A stretch of DNA of 64,000 nt from Solirubrum puertoriconensis (GCF_001483135.1 NZ_LNAL01000008.1:806001-870000); one strand, 5' to 3'. Shown: positions 29,370 to 38,871, numbered from the stretch's first letter. The notes: a model not told the origin generated them from the sequence alone. A program made the numbers and translations.

Positions 29370-29864
29370 ATGGAAGCAGTAGCCAAACTCCGTAACGTAC
29401 CGACCTCGCCGCGCAAGATGCGCCTCGTGGCCGGCCTAGTACGCGGTAAGAGCGTTACCCGTGCCTTGGGCTTGTTGAAGTTCGAGGCTAACTCGGGCGC
29501 CGAAAAAATCGAGAAACTGCTCCTATCGGCTCTGGCCAACTGGCAGCAGAAGAACGAGGACGAGCGCATCGAAGACGCCAACCTCTATATCAAAGAGATT
29601 TTCGTCGACGAAGGTCGCCAGCTGAAGCGTCTGCGCCCCGCCCCCCAGGGTCGTGGTCACCGTATTCGCAAGCGCAGCAACCACGTGACGATTATCATCG
29701 ACTCGAAGGTGGAAGCCATTGGCAGCCGCCAGGGTCTGAAAGATGCCGCTGCTAAGCTGGAGACTGCTCCAGCCGCTGCTTCGGCTGCTGATGAAGCACC
29801 GAAGAAAGCGCGTCGTTCGACCAAGAAAGCTGACACCCAAAACGAGGCTGACGCCACCGAATAA
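29370..29864 (+). CDS. rplV: Ribosomal protein uL22 with C-terminal extension
   Basis: 164 aa; the core of about 110-115 residues ([38 protein letters not shown]) is normal, with the beta-hairpin that lines the exit tunnel. The last 35 or so residues form an Ala- then Lys/Arg- then acidic-rich tail ([20 protein letters not shown]) that is not part of the usual domain. Between rpsS and rpsC with 3- and 5-bp gaps. Confidence 0.96.
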   Translation: MEAVAKLRNVPTSPRKMRLVAGLVRGKSVTRALGLLKFEANSGAEKIEKLLLSALANWQQKNEDERIEDANLYIKEIFVDEGRQLKRLRPAPQGRGHRIRKRSNHVTIIIDSKVEAIGSRQGLKDAAAKLETAPAAASAADEAPKKARRSTKKADTQNEADATE

Positions 29865-29869
29865 TTACC

Positions 29870-30760
29870 ATGGGACAGAAAGTTAATCCGGTTGGCCTCC
29901 GCCTGGGTATCGTTAAAGGCTGGGACTCGAACTGGTACGGCGGCAAAGATTTTGCCGACAAGCTGGTAGAGGACGAAAAGATCCGCAAGTACATCCTGGC
30001 GCGTATCCCGAAGGGTGGCATCTCGAAAATTATCATCGAGCGCACCCTAAAGCGCATCACCATCACCATCAACACCGCTCGTCCGGGCGTTGTAATTGGT
30101 AAGGGTGGCCAAGAAGTAGATAAGATTAAGGATGAACTGAAGCGTCTGACTAGTAAAGACGTTCAGATCAACATCTTCGAAATTAAGCGTCCGGAACTCG
30201 ACGCCAAGCTGGTAGGTGAGAGCATTGCTCAGCAACTGCAGGCTCGTATCTCGTTCCGACGCGCGATGAAGCAAGCTATTCAGGGCGCACTCCGCGTGGG
30301 TGCTGAAGGTATTAAGGTGCAGTGCGGCGGCCGCCTCGGCGGTGCTGAAATTGCACGTTCAGAACAGTACAAGGAAGGTCGCACTCCGCTGCACACTCTA
30401 CGTGCTGATATTGACTACGCTTTGTCTGAAGCTCAGACGGTGTACGGCAAGATTGGCATCAAAGTGTGGATCATGCGCGGTGAAGTATTTGGCAAGCCTG
30501 ACCTGTCGCCTAACCAGTTGTTGAGCCAGCAGCAGGGTGCTGCCAGCAACGACCGCAACGACCGAGGTCCGCGTGGTGAGCGTGGTGACCGCGGCGACCG
30601 TGGTGGCCGTGGCGGCGACCGTGGTGGTCGTGGCGGCGACCGTGGTGGCCGTGGCGGCGAGGGACGTGGTGGTTTTGGCGGCGGTAACAACCGTGGCGGC
30701 CAAGGCGGCGGCAATCGTGGCGGTCAAGGCGGCGGTGCAAACCGTGGCCCACGTCGCTAG
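29870..30760 (+). CDS. rpsC: Ribosomal protein uS3 with RGG-rich C-terminal tail
   Basis: 296 aa, versus about 210-240 in most bacteria. The N-terminal KH domain ([20 protein letters not shown], with the GxxG loop) and the C-terminal S3 domain are complete up to about residue 215. From about residue 220 the protein runs into a tail of some 70 residues made almost only of Arg, Gly, Asp and Asn, with repeated RGG units, coded partly by three tandem copies of a 21-bp unit (30596-30658). The core acts at the mRNA entry channel; the tail is probably an RNA-binding extension. Confidence 0.96.
   Translation: MGQKVNPVGLRLGIVKGWDSNWYGGKDFADKLVEDEKIRKYILARIPKGGISKIIIERTLKRITITINTARPGVVIGKGGQEVDKIKDELKRLTSKDVQINIFEIKRPELDAKLVGESIAQQLQARISFRRAMKQAIQGALRVGAEGIKVQCGGRLGGAEIARSEQYKEGRTPLHTLRADIDYALSEAQTVYGKIGIKVWIMRGEVFGKPDLSPNQLLSQQQGAASNDRNDRGPRGERGDRGDRGGRGGDRGGRGGDRGGRGGEGRGGFGGGNNRGGQGGGNRGGQGGGANRGPRR
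30596..30658 (+). repeat. Three tandem 21-bp repeats in the rpsC tail
   Basis: Units at 30596-30616, 30617-30637 and 30638-30658 each encode DRGGRGG; the second differs by one base. In-frame tandem units of this type can change number by slippage, so tail length may vary between strains. Confidence 0.85.
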
Positions 30761-30796
30761 TCCTTCTTCCTTCCATTCTTTTTCGAGAACTAGAAC

Positions 30797-31219
30797 ATGT
30801 TACAACCGAAAAGAACCAAGTATCGGAAGATGCAGAAGGGCCGCGTAAACGGCCTAGCCTACCGCGGCAGCTCGCTGGACTTCGGTTCGTTTGGCATTAA
30901 GTCGCTGGAAGCCGCTTGGATTACCGCGCGTCAAATCGAAGCTGCTCGTATCGCCATGACTCGCGCTATGAAGCGTGAAGGTCAGGTATGGATCCGCATC
31001 TTCCCAGACAAGCCCATTACGAAGAAGCCTGCTGAGGTACGTATGGGTAAGGGTAAAGGCTCGCCCGAGTATTGGGTGGCCATTGTGAAGCCTGGCACGA
31101 TTCTGTTTGAGTCGGACGGTGTTTCGCTGGAACTTGCACAAGAGTCGCTACGTTTGGCGGCTCAGAAGTTGCCGGTTCGAACCAAGTTTGTTGTTCGTCG
31201 CGACTACGTTGAGGCATAA
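30797..31219 (+). CDS. rplP: Ribosomal protein uL16
   Basis: 140 aa. [16 protein letters not shown] is the standard N-terminus; [14 protein letters not shown] marks the conserved core near the A-site tRNA. 36 bp after rpsC. Confidence 0.98.
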   Translation: MLQPKRTKYRKMQKGRVNGLAYRGSSLDFGSFGIKSLEAAWITARQIEAARIAMTRAMKREGQVWIRIFPDKPITKKPAEVRMGKGKGSPEYWVAIVKPGTILFESDGVSLELAQESLRLAAQKLPVRTKFVVRRDYVEA

Positions 31220-31224
31220 GCACA

Positions 31225-31425
31225 ATGAAAAACGCTGAAATCCGTGCCCTTTCGATCGAGGATCTGAAAGAGCAAATCAACAAGGAGCAGTCGAACGCAC
31301 AAACTTTGCGCTTCGCTCACGCTATTTCCCCGCTCGAAAATCCGACCCGTATTAAGCACGGTCGTCGCAACATCGCCCGCTTGCTCACCGAGCTGAAGCG
31401 TCGCGAGCAGGAGCAAAACTCGTAG
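31225..31425 (+). CDS. rpmC: Ribosomal protein uL29
   Basis: 66 aa helical hairpin at the exit-tunnel rim. IRALSIEDLKEQINKEQ and NIARLLTELKRRE match the family. Between rplP and rpsQ with gaps of 5 and 16 bp. Confidence 0.96.
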   Translation: MKNAEIRALSIEDLKEQINKEQSNAQTLRFAHAISPLENPTRIKHGRRNIARLLTELKRREQEQNS

Positions 31426-31441
31426 TCCCCGCTGATAAACA

Positions 31442-31732
31442 ATGGCAAACAACGCAGAACAGCAGGGCGCCGCTACGGTAGAGCGTAACCTGCGCAAAGA
31501 GCGTATCGGCCGCGTGGTAAGCAACAAGATGGACAAAACCATCACCGTTGTGGTCGAAAGCAAAATGAAGCACCCGATTTACGGCAAATTCGTGTCGAAA
31601 TCGACCAAGTTCGTCGCTCACGACGAGAATAACGAGTGTGGCGAAGGTGACACGGTGCGCATTATGGAAACCCGTCCGCTAAGCAAGCGCAAGCGGTGGC
31701 GTTTGGTAGAAATCGTAGAGCGAGCCAAGTAA
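31442..31732 (+). CDS. rpsQ: Ribosomal protein uS17
   Basis: 96 aa OB-fold protein with the usual [15 protein letters not shown] and [15 protein letters not shown]. An N-terminal extension of about ten residues ([13 protein letters not shown]) is longer than in E. coli. One base before rplN. Confidence 0.97.
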   Translation: MANNAEQQGAATVERNLRKERIGRVVSNKMDKTITVVVESKMKHPIYGKFVSKSTKFVAHDENNECGEGDTVRIMETRPLSKRKRWRLVEIVERAK

Positions 31733-31733
31733 G

Positions 31734-32102
31734 ATGATCCAGCAAGAATCCCGTCTGACGGTTGCCGACAACAGCGGCGCCAAAGAAGTACTTTGCATTC
31801 GTGTCCTAGGTGGCACGGGTAAAAAGTATGCTACGGTAGGTGATAAGATCGTCGTGGCTATCAAATCGGCTATTCCTTCGGGTAACGCTAAGAAGGGCGC
31901 CGTTTCGAAAGCTGTGGTGGTTCGCACGAAGAAGGAAGTACGTCGCAAAGACGGTTCATACATCCGCTTCGACGACAATGCCGCCGTGTTGCTCAATAAC
32001 AACGACGAGCCTCGCGGCACGCGTATCTTCGGCCCAGTGGCCCGCGAATTGCGTGAAAAGCAATTCATGAAGATCGTTTCGCTGGCTCCTGAAGTTCTCT
32101 AA
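31734..32102 (+). CDS. rplN: Ribosomal protein uL14
   Basis: 122 aa, standard length. [19 protein letters not shown] and [20 protein letters not shown] are diagnostic. Binds near the intersubunit bridges and the site of the RsfS silencing factor. Confidence 0.98.
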   Translation: MIQQESRLTVADNSGAKEVLCIRVLGGTGKKYATVGDKIVVAIKSAIPSGNAKKGAVSKAVVVRTKKEVRRKDGSYIRFDDNAAVLLNNNDEPRGTRIFGPVARELREKQFMKIVSLAPEVL

Positions 32103-32106
32103 GCTA

Positions 32107-32373
32107 ATGGCACTGAAAACCAAAGAAGCAAAGCCCGCGAAGCTGCACGTGAAAACCGGTGATACCGTACAGGTAATCGCCGGTGACGAGCGCGGCAAGA
32201 CTGGTGTTATCAAATCGGTAAACCGCCAGACCCAGCGTGTGATTATCGAAGGCCTAAACCTGGTAACTAAGCACTCGAAGCCGAGCGCTAAGAACCCCCA
32301 AGGCGGCATCTCGAAGATCGAGGCTCCGATTCACGTCAGCAATGTCAAGCTTGTTAGCCCGGCTAACGCCTAA
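32107..32373 (+). CDS. rplX: Ribosomal protein uL24
   Basis: 88 aa with a KOW motif ([19 protein letters not shown]). Assembly initiator of the 50S subunit. Slightly short for the family but complete. Confidence 0.97.
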   Translation: MALKTKEAKPAKLHVKTGDTVQVIAGDERGKTGVIKSVNRQTQRVIIEGLNLVTKHSKPSAKNPQGGISKIEAPIHVSNVKLVSPANA

Positions 32374-32387
32374 TCAAGTATCCGACA

Positions 32388-32936
32388 ATGGCTCGACTGA
32401 AAGAAATTTACGATAAGGAGATTCGCCAGCAACTGCAGGAGAAATTCCAATTCAAGAGCACCATGCAGGTGCCGCGCATTACCAAGATCTGCATCAACCG
32501 CGGTATCGGTAAAGCTGTAGCCGACAAAAAGCTCGTAGACAATGGCGTGGATGAGCTGACGACCATTACTGGTCAGAAGGCCGTTCCAACCATCGCAAAG
32601 CGTTCGGTTTCGAACTTCAAACTGCGCGAGGGTATGCCAATCGGTGCTCGCGTAACCTTACGCGGCAATCAGATGTACGAGTTCCTAGATCGTCTGTTGA
32701 CTGTTGCTCTACCTCGCGTACGCGATTTTAAAGGTATCAGCGATAAAGGCTTCGACGGCCGTGGTAACTACACCCTCGGCATCAAAGAGCAAATCATCTT
32801 CCCGGAAATCTCAATCGACAAGATCAAAGAGATTGCCGGTATGGATATCACCTTCGTGACGACGGCCGAGAATGACGAGCAGAGCTACGAACTGCTACGC
32901 GCCTTCGGTATGCCGTTTGCTAACGCTAAGAAATAA
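32388..32936 (+). CDS. rplE: Ribosomal protein uL5
   Basis: 182 aa. Binds 5S r[21 protein letters not shown] and [18 protein letters not shown] are characteristic. 8 bp before rpsN. Confidence 0.98.
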   Translation: MARLKEIYDKEIRQQLQEKFQFKSTMQVPRITKICINRGIGKAVADKKLVDNGVDELTTITGQKAVPTIAKRSVSNFKLREGMPIGARVTLRGNQMYEFLDRLLTVALPRVRDFKGISDKGFDGRGNYTLGIKEQIIFPEISIDKIKEIAGMDITFVTTAENDEQSYELLRAFGMPFANAKK

Positions 32937-32944
32937 GCTGACAA

Positions 32945-33214
32945 ATGGCTAAAGAATCCATCAAAGCAAGAGAGCGGAAGCGGGAAGCCCTTGTGGCTCG
33001 TTACGCTGAGAAGCGCAAAGCTCTTAAGGCTGCTGGCGACTACGAAGGTCTGGACAAGCTGCCCCGCAACGCTTCGCCCGTACGTCTGCACAACCGCTGC
33101 AAACTGACCGGCCGTCCGCGTGGCTACATGCGCAAGTTTGGCATCAGCCGCGTAACGTTCCGGGAAATGGCTTCGGCCGGCAAAATTCCCGGCGTAACGA
33201 AAGCTAGCTGGTAG
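32945..33214 (+). CDS. rpsN: Ribosomal protein uS14, zinc-free type
   Basis: 89 aa, the long type. It has a single Cys ([19 protein letters not shown]) instead of the CxxC...CxxC zinc ribbon of the short type. The transcript is closed by a strong terminator right after this gene, whereas rpsH normally follows directly. Confidence 0.97.
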   Translation: MAKESIKARERKREALVARYAEKRKALKAAGDYEGLDKLPRNASPVRLHNRCKLTGRPRGYMRKFGISRVTFREMASAGKIPGVTKASW

Positions 33215-33238
33215 TTCGCTACCACCGCAACGCTAAGC

Positions 33239-33290
33239 AAAACTGCTCAGCTGAAACTCTCTCGGGAGTTTTGGCTGAGCAGTTTTCTTT
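33239..33290 (+). terminator. Strong terminator after rpsN
   Basis: Outer arms of 13 bp (33239-33251 and 33274-33286) enclose inner arms AAACTC/GAGTTT (33254-33259, 33266-33271), ending in TTTT. It interrupts what is normally a continuous spc operon. Confidence 0.93.
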
Positions 33291-33338
33291 TAATATCGAT
33301 CTGCTCCTAGCCTTACCACAACACTTGCATATTGCAGC

Positions 33339-33740
33339 ATGCTGGAATTTATTATCACACCTCACACTTCGGCAGGACCTGTGTTGTTTGGTCTGACTCG
33401 CTCGGACATACGAGCATTGTTCGAATACGAACCTGAGCAGTTTCTACGAGGTGGAGAAGAAGATACTGACTTCTATAACCCACTAGGGTTATTTGTGATT
33501 TATGATACTGATCAGAAGTGCGTTGCAGTAGAGTTTACTGGTCCAGCTCATGTTTCCTTGAATGGGGTACAGCTACTGGAGCTATCCAAGAAAGAAGCAA
33601 CTGCCTTCTTCAATACGGATCAAGAATTGGATAGAGACGCAAGCGGCTACACTTCTTATCAGTATGGTGTAGGAGCATATTATGAGAAGCATAAGAAGCC
33701 AGAAACAGTCATTGTATTTGCTAGGGGATATTACGATTGA
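33339..33740 (+). CDS. Hypothetical protein, 133 aa, inserted in the spc operon
   Basis: Not assigned to a named family. The N-terminus GPVLFGLTRSDIRALFEYEP and later LGLFVIYDTDQKCVAVEF with SYQYGVGAYYEK resemble small soluble proteins with a GPIxFGMxRxxVR start found in many bacteria, some near toxin-immunity loci; that likeness is from memory and not proof. No signal or membrane segment. Base composition is more A+T-rich than the ribosomal genes around it, and codons such as TTA and ATA are frequent, pointing to acquisition. No promoter is evident in the 52 bp after the rpsN terminator. Confidence 0.7.
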   Translation: MLEFIITPHTSAGPVLFGLTRSDIRALFEYEPEQFLRGGEEDTDFYNPLGLFVIYDTDQKCVAVEFTGPAHVSLNGVQLLELSKKEATAFFNTDQELDRDASGYTSYQYGVGAYYEKHKKPETVIVFARGYYD

Positions 33741-33779
33741 CTCTGTTTGAACCTTTAGCCAATTAACTGTTTGTGCCTA

Positions 33780-33811
33780 TTGCTTTTGTGTTAAGCATTT
33801 ACGTATCTTTG
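33780..33811 (+). promoter_or_regulatory. Promoter P1 of the rpsH operon
   Basis: TTG at 33780-33782, 21 bases, then TATCTTTG at 33804-33811. It lies about 205 bp before rpsH and restarts the spc operon after the inserted gene. Confidence 0.75.
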
Positions 33812-33968
33812 CACCCCATAAATGCTCTAGGGCAGTGGGGGACGCCCCACACACCATTTGGCAGGTTGCCACAAGAAACCATTGGCTGCGGCGGAAACGC
33901 TGTGGATGTCAAGTAGTCTTAATCGAGGATTTCGCCGTCATAGGAAAACTATGGCTGCGAAATTTTCC

Positions 33969-33976
33969 TACCTTTG
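33969..33976 (+). promoter_or_regulatory. Possible promoter P2 (-7 element) of rpsH
   Basis: TACCTTTG matches TAnnTTTG 40 bp before the rpsH ATG. No TTG is at the right distance, so it is weaker than P1. Between the two elements the leader contains no gene I can support. Confidence 0.5.
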
Positions 33977-34015
33977 CGGTTCCCTTAACCACGGGGTGCC
34001 CTTCAAATCATCCAA

Positions 34016-34414
34016 ATGAACACAGATCCGATTGCCGACTACCTGACCCGGGTGCGCAACGCCATCAAGGCCAACCACCGGGTAGTAGAAATTCCGGCTA
34101 ACAAAATCAAAAAGGAAATCACGAAAGTGCTCTACGAGAAAGGGTACATTCAGAGCTACCGTTTTGATGACTCGGCAGTACAAGGCACGATCAAAATCGC
34201 GCTGAAGTACCACCCCGTGACCAAGAAGCCCGCCATCCAGAAGCTGCAGCGGATCAGCACCCCGGGCCTGCGTACGTACGCCCACGTTGAAAACCTGCCG
34301 CGCGTGCTGAGCGGTCTGGGCATTGCCATCCTGTCTACCTCGAAAGGGGTAATGACGGAGAAGGAAGCTCGCACCCAGAACGTAGGCGGCGAGGTGCTGT
34401 GCTACGTGTACTAA
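34016..34414 (+). CDS. rpsH: Ribosomal protein uS8
   Basis: 132 aa. Central-domain 30S assembly protein; represses the spc operon in E. coli. MNTDPIADYLTRVRNAIKAN and STSKGVMTEKEARTQNVGGE are typical. First gene of the restarted operon. Confidence 0.98.
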   Translation: MNTDPIADYLTRVRNAIKANHRVVEIPANKIKKEITKVLYEKGYIQSYRFDDSAVQGTIKIALKYHPVTKKPAIQKLQRISTPGLRTYAHVENLPRVLSGLGIAILSTSKGVMTEKEARTQNVGGEVLCYVY

Positions 34415-34443
34415 GCTCAACGCAGCAGTAAACTCCCGACAAT

Positions 34444-34998
34444 ATGTCCCGCATTGGTAAACTCCCGATCAGCCTGCCCTCGGGCGTGCAGGTATCGGTT
34501 GATAACGACAACACCATCACGGTTAAGGGCCCCAAAGGGGAACTGAAGACCGCTGTCGACCGCGACATCACGGTACGCTCCGAAGACAACACCGTAGTCG
34601 TAGAACGTCCTACCGAGCAAAAGCGTCACAAGGCCATGCACGGCCTCTACCGCGCCCTGCTCAACAACATGGTAACCGGCGTAAGCACCGGCTACACGCA
34701 CCAGCTGGAACTGGTGGGCGTAGGTTTCAAGGCTACCGCTACCGGCTCGACGCTGGAGCTGGCCTTGGGCTACTCGCACAACATCTTCCTGGCGCTGCCT
34801 AAAGAAGTAACCGCTACTGCTGTTACCGAAAAAGGTAAGAACCCAATCATCACCCTGACCAGCATCGACAAAGAACTCATCGGCCAGGTGGCTGCTAAGA
34901 TCCGTTCGCTGCGCAAGGTTGAGCCTTACAAAGGCAAAGGTGTGCGCTTCGTTGGTGAGCAGATTCGTCGTAAGGCTGGTAAGACTGCCTCGAAATAA
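34444..34998 (+). CDS. rplF: Ribosomal protein uL6
   Basis: 184 aa with two homologous halves; MSRIGKLPISLPSGVQV and KVEPYKGKGVRFVGEQIRRK are diagnostic. Lies near the sarcin-ricin loop. Confidence 0.98.
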   Translation: MSRIGKLPISLPSGVQVSVDNDNTITVKGPKGELKTAVDRDITVRSEDNTVVVERPTEQKRHKAMHGLYRALLNNMVTGVSTGYTHQLELVGVGFKATATGSTLELALGYSHNIFLALPKEVTATAVTEKGKNPIITLTSIDKELIGQVAAKIRSLRKVEPYKGKGVRFVGEQIRRKAGKTASK

Positions 34999-35007
34999 CC
35001 GAGCATC

Positions 35008-35355
35008 ATGGCTTTTAATAAAACTGAGAGAAGACTCCGGATCAAGCGCCACATCCGCACGAAAGTGTCGGGTACCGCTGAGCGCCCCCGCCTGTCGGTG
35101 TTCCGCAGCAACAAGGGCATTTATGCCCAGATCATCGACGACACTGCTGGCCGCACGCTGGTAGCCGCTTCGTCGAAGAACGTAACGGCTGGCGACTCGC
35201 CGGTAGCCACGGCTGCAGCCGTTGGCAAGGAGTTGGCCTCGCGGGCCACGGCTGCCGGCATCACGTCGGTAGTGTTCGACCGCTCGGGTTACCTCTACCA
35301 CGGTCGTGTTAAATCATTGGCAGAAGGTGCCCGCGAAGGCGGCCTGAATTTCTAA
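35008..35355 (+). CDS. rplR: Ribosomal protein uL18
   Basis: 115 aa 5S rRNA-binding protein. [20 protein letters not shown] and the C-terminal [20 protein letters not shown] are typical. Confidence 0.98.
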   Translation: MAFNKTERRLRIKRHIRTKVSGTAERPRLSVFRSNKGIYAQIIDDTAGRTLVAASSKNVTAGDSPVATAAAVGKELASRATAAGITSVVFDRSGYLYHGRVKSLAEGAREGGLNF

Positions 35356-35358
35356 GCT

Positions 35359-35877
35359 ATGCGCGAGCAAAATAAACCCACGGCTAAGACCGCAGAGTCT
35401 GACCTGAAGGAAAAAGTAGTTGCCATCAACCGCGTAGCGAAGGTGGTAAAAGGTGGTCGTCGCTTCAGCTTCTCGGCCATCGTAGTAGTAGGTGACGGTG
35501 CTGGTACTGTAGGCTACGGCCTCGGTAAAGCCAATGAAGTAACCGACGCCATTGCCAAGGCCATCGACGATGCCAAGAAGAACTTGGTGAAGGTGCCGCT
35601 GTATAAGCACACCGTTCCCCACGTGATGGAAGGCAAGTACTCAGGTGGTTATGTGCTGGTACAGCCGGCTGCTGCCGGTACCGGCGTAATTGCTGGTGGT
35701 GCCATGCGCGCGGTATTCGAAAGCGCTGGCATTAAGGACGTATTGGCTAAGTCGAAAGGCTCGTCGAACCCCCATAACGTGGTTAAGGCTACCTTCGACG
35801 CTCTGAACAAGATGCGCGACCCGATGCAAATTGCACAACAACGCGGCATCTCTCTCGCTAAAGTATTTAACGGCTAA
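35359..35877 (+). CDS. rpsE: Ribosomal protein uS5
   Basis: 172 aa. [20 protein letters not shown] and [16 protein letters not shown] are conserved. Involved in decoding accuracy and mRNA unwinding at the entry channel with S3 and S4. Confidence 0.98.
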   Translation: MREQNKPTAKTAESDLKEKVVAINRVAKVVKGGRRFSFSAIVVVGDGAGTVGYGLGKANEVTDAIAKAIDDAKKNLVKVPLYKHTVPHVMEGKYSGGYVLVQPAAAGTGVIAGGAMRAVFESAGIKDVLAKSKGSSNPHNVVKATFDALNKMRDPMQIAQQRGISLAKVFNG

Positions 35878-35883
35878 GCGACG

Positions 35884-36063
35884 ATGGCACGGATCCAAAT
35901 CAAGCAAGTGCGCAGCGTAATTGACCGCCCCGAGCGTCAGAAGCGCACCATGCAGGCCCTAGGCCTGACCAAAATCGGCGCAGTGCGTGAGGTTGAAAAT
36001 ACCCCCGCCATTGCCGGCATGGTAGCCAAAGTTGGCCACCTGGTAGAAGTAACCGAACTGTAG
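35884..36063 (+). CDS. rpmD: Ribosomal protein uL30
   Basis: 59 aa, ATG at 35884 and TAG at 36061-36063. Reads [20 protein letters not shown] and continues with [17 protein letters not shown], the uL30 pattern. Sits between rpsE and rplO as in other spc operons. Confidence 0.96.
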   Translation: MARIQIKQVRSVIDRPERQKRTMQALGLTKIGAVREVENTPAIAGMVAKVGHLVEVTEL

Positions 36064-36077
36064 AACTTACCTCCATC

Positions 36078-36524
36078 ATGAATCTCAGCAATCTTAAGCC
36101 CGCTGAAGGCTCGGTACGCAACAACAAGCGTCTCGGCCGTGGTGAAGGCTCTACTCGTGGCGGCACGTCGACCCGTGGCCACAAGGGTGCCAAGTCGCGT
36201 TCGGGCTTCTCGAAGAAAATCGGCTTTGAAGGTGGCCAAATGCCCCTGCAGCGTCGTGTGCCGAAGTTTGGCTTCAAAAACATCAATCGTGTAGAGTACA
36301 AGGCAATTAACCTTGATGTGCTCCAAGGCTTGAACGAAAAGTCTCAAGCAACCACGATGGATGTAGCTTACTTCGTATCGAATGGTCTGGTGTCCAAAAA
36401 CGCCAAGATTAAAGTTCTGGGCCGTGGCGAACTGAACGCTGCGCTGGAAGTACATGCCCATGCTTTCTCTCAATCGGCTATCGAAGCTATTGAGAAAGCA
36501 GGTGGCAAAGCTGTGACCCTCTAA
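36078..36524 (+). CDS. rplO: Ribosomal protein uL15
   Basis: 148 aa. Starts MNLSNLKPAEGSVRNNKRLG, followed by the Gly/Arg-rich RNA-binding stretch and GFEGGQMPLQRRVPKFGF. 16 bp before secY. Confidence 0.98.
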   Translation: MNLSNLKPAEGSVRNNKRLGRGEGSTRGGTSTRGHKGAKSRSGFSKKIGFEGGQMPLQRRVPKFGFKNINRVEYKAINLDVLQGLNEKSQATTMDVAYFVSNGLVSKNAKIKVLGRGELNAALEVHAHAFSQSAIEAIEKAGGKAVTL

Positions 36525-36540
36525 GCTAAGCTCGCCGGCG

Positions 36541-37857
36541 ATGAACAAGTTTATCACGACGATTAAGAACATTTTTGCGATTGAGGATCTGCGTACGCGG
36601 ATTCTCAATACGCTTTTTTTCATCGCCATTTACCGGCTAGGTTCTTACGTTGTGCTGCCGGGCGTTGATCCGTCCCGTCTCGATAATAAATCGGGCGGGA
36701 TTTTCGGCATACTCGATACCTTGCTAGGAGGGGCGTTCAGCCACGCTTCAATTTTTGCGTTAGGCATCATGCCTTACATCTCTGCTTCGATTGTACTGCA
36801 ATTGCTAACCATCGCAGTGCCTTACTTTCAAAAGCTGCAGAAGGAAGGAGAGTCTGGTCGCAAAAAGATAAACCAGTACACTCGACTACTCACGATTCCT
36901 ATCGTGATGGCTCAGTCTATTGGCTTCATTGCTACCATCAATCAGGATGCGCTTGTCAACCCGGGAATGTTTTTCACGGTATCGACAATGATTATTCTGA
37001 CCGCTGGTACTCTCTTCTGCATGTGGCTTGGCGAAAAGATTACGGACAAGGGAATTGGGAACGGTATATCTATGATCATTATGATCGGTATCGTTTCCCG
37101 TTTTCCAGGAGCAATCTTGGGTGAAGCTGCAGCGAAAGGCATGCGGGGCTCATTGATCTTCTTGATAGAGCTTGCCGTACTTTTCTTTGTAGTAATGGGT
37201 GTTATCATCCTCACTCAAGCCGTACGCCGCATTCCAGTACAATACGCAAAGCAAGTGGGAGGTGTAAGCCAGTTGAACGCTCAGCGACAATTCATTCCAT
37301 TAAAAGTGAATGCCGCGGGTGTAATGCCTATCATCTTCGCTCAGTCGTTGATGTTTATCCCGGCGATTGTTGCTTCCGCTTGGCAGCAGGATAGTGACAC
37401 TGCAAACTACATTGGTCAGAAGTTCTCGGACTATACTTCATGGCAGTACAATTTGGTGTTTGGGATTCTAATTATCCTTTTTACTTACTTCTACACGGCC
37501 ATAAGTGTCAATCCTAAGCAGATTGCTGACGATCTGAAGCGTAGTGGTGGTTTCGTTCCGGGTGTAAAGCCTGGTGATGCCACCTCCGAATATATTGATG
37601 AGGTTTTAACCCACATCACGCTTCCAGGTGCTTTGGCTTTGGCCCTGATTGCAATCTTTCCGGCCATTGCCTTGTTGTTCGGAGTCACTCGCCCTTTCTC
37701 TGCTTTTTACGGCGGTACTTCTCTTATCATTATGGTAGGCGTTGTACTTGATACCATGAACCAGATAGAAAGCTATCTGCTCATGCGCCACTATGACGGC
37801 ATGATGAAGACTGGCAAGCTGAAAGGCCGCACGCAAAACATTGCGTTGGCCTCCTAA
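36541..37857 (+). CDS. secY: Preprotein translocase channel SecY
   Basis: 438 aa, ten membrane spans. MNKFITTIKNIFAIEDLRTR at the start; LGIMPYISASIVLQLL (span 2) and the cytoplasmic loop RRIPVQYAKQ are diagnostic. Forms SecYEG with SecE (7462) and works with SecA (62778), both also in this window. 2 bp before map. Confidence 0.98.
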   Translation: MNKFITTIKNIFAIEDLRTRILNTLFFIAIYRLGSYVVLPGVDPSRLDNKSGGIFGILDTLLGGAFSHASIFALGIMPYISASIVLQLLTIAVPYFQKLQKEGESGRKKINQYTRLLTIPIVMAQSIGFIATINQDALVNPGMFFTVSTMIILTAGTLFCMWLGEKITDKGIGNGISMIIMIGIVSRFPGAILGEAAAKGMRGSLIFLIELAVLFFVVMGVIILTQAVRRIPVQYAKQVGGVSQLNAQRQFIPLKVNAAGVMPIIFAQSLMFIPAIVASAWQQDSDTANYIGQKFSDYTSWQYNLVFGILIILFTYFYTAISVNPKQIADDLKRSGGFVPGVKPGDATSEYIDEVLTHITLPGALALALIAIFPAIALLFGVTRPFSAFYGGTSLIIMVGVVLDTMNQIESYLLMRHYDGMMKTGKLKGRTQNIALAS

Positions 37858-37859
37858 GC

Positions 37860-38666
37860 ATGATACTTTACAAGACCGAAGAAGAAATCGATATGATTCG
37901 AGCCAGCGCGAATGTGCTGGCTCGAGCTCATGGGGAAGTTGCGGGCATGATCCGCGAAGGAATTACAACGCGAGAACTGGATCGTCGCGCGGAGGAATTC
38001 ATTCGGGACCACGGCGCGCAACCTTCTTTTAAGGGGTATAATGGTTTCCCGTTTAGCTTATGTATTTCGCCGAATTCGGTTGTTGTGCATGGCTTCCCAG
38101 GTGACCACGTGCTCAAGAGTGGCGATGTCATTTCGGTAGACTGTGGCGTAAAGCTTAACGGCTACCATAGTGACAGCGCTTATACCTACCCAGTGGGGGA
38201 GGTGAAACCGGAAGTAACGGCCCTGCTCGAAGCTACTAGACAATCATTGTACGAGGGCATTGAGCAGGCAGTAGCTGGCAACCGAATGGGTGATGTCGGC
38301 TACGCTATCCAGAACTACGTGGAAAAGCGTGGCTTTTCAGTAGTGAGGGAACTTGTTGGACACGGCATTGGTAAGAGCCTGCACGAGCGTCCGGAAGTAC
38401 CTAACTACGGTAAGCGTGGTGCTGGCCTTAAACTGCAAAGCGGGTTGGTTATCGCCATTGAGCCAATGGTGAATCTTGGAACCAAGTTCGTGGTGCAGGA
38501 AAAGGATGGCTGGACAATCCGAACCAAAGACCGGCAGCCCTCGGCGCACTTCGAGCATACCGTGGTGGTTCGCCAAAATAAAGCGGAGATTTTAACCTCT
38601 TTCGCATACATAGAAAAAGCGTTACAGCAGACCTCGCAGCCTTATGGCCAAACAATCATCGATTGA
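37860..38666 (+). CDS. map: Type I methionine aminopeptidase
   Basis: 268 aa. Removes initiator Met. Metal ligands are recognisable in [19 protein letters not shown] (two Asp), [18 protein letters not shown] (His), IEPMVNLG (Glu) and the final FEHTVVVRQ region. The secY-map-infA order is typical. Its 3' end overlaps infA by 23 bp. Confidence 0.97.
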   Translation: MILYKTEEEIDMIRASANVLARAHGEVAGMIREGITTRELDRRAEEFIRDHGAQPSFKGYNGFPFSLCISPNSVVVHGFPGDHVLKSGDVISVDCGVKLNGYHSDSAYTYPVGEVKPEVTALLEATRQSLYEGIEQAVAGNRMGDVGYAIQNYVEKRGFSVVRELVGHGIGKSLHERPEVPNYGKRGAGLKLQSGLVIAIEPMVNLGTKFVVQEKDGWTIRTKDRQPSAHFEHTVVVRQNKAEILTSFAYIEKALQQTSQPYGQTIID

Positions 38667-38862
38667 GCAGGACGGTACCATCCTGGAAGCTTTGTCTAAC
38701 GCCATGTTCCGTGTGGAGCTGGAAAACGGGCACCAGGTAATTGCGCACATTTCCGGTAAAATGCGCATGCACTACATCAAGATTCTGCCTGGCGATAAGG
38801 TGAAGCTCGAAATGTCGCCCTACGATCTGTCGAAGGGCCGAATAGTTTACCGTTACAAATAA
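38644..38862 (+). CDS. infA: Translation initiation factor IF-1
   Basis: 72 aa OB-fold protein: [20 protein letters not shown] and [20 protein letters not shown]. The ATG lies inside the end of map in another frame (23-bp overlap), implying translational coupling. Nine bases before rpmJ. Confidence 0.97.
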   Translation: MAKQSSIEQDGTILEALSNAMFRVELENGHQVIAHISGKMRMHYIKILPGDKVKLEMSPYDLSKGRIVYRYK

Positions 38863-38871
38863 CCCCCGGAC

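Noticed and set aside
30596-30658. Short direct repeats resembling a CRISPR-like array
   Set aside because: Units are contiguous, in frame and lack spacers; they are coding repeats in rpsC.
30398-30848. Frames rich in Thr/Ala/Val or Pro/Arg opposite and across the rpsC tail
   Set aside because: They arise from the repetitive GGT/CGT coding of the RGG tail read in other frames.
33835-34101. 88-codon frame running from the rpsH leader into rpsH
   Set aside because: It overlaps the rpsH start in another frame and contains the second -7 element; no recognisable product.
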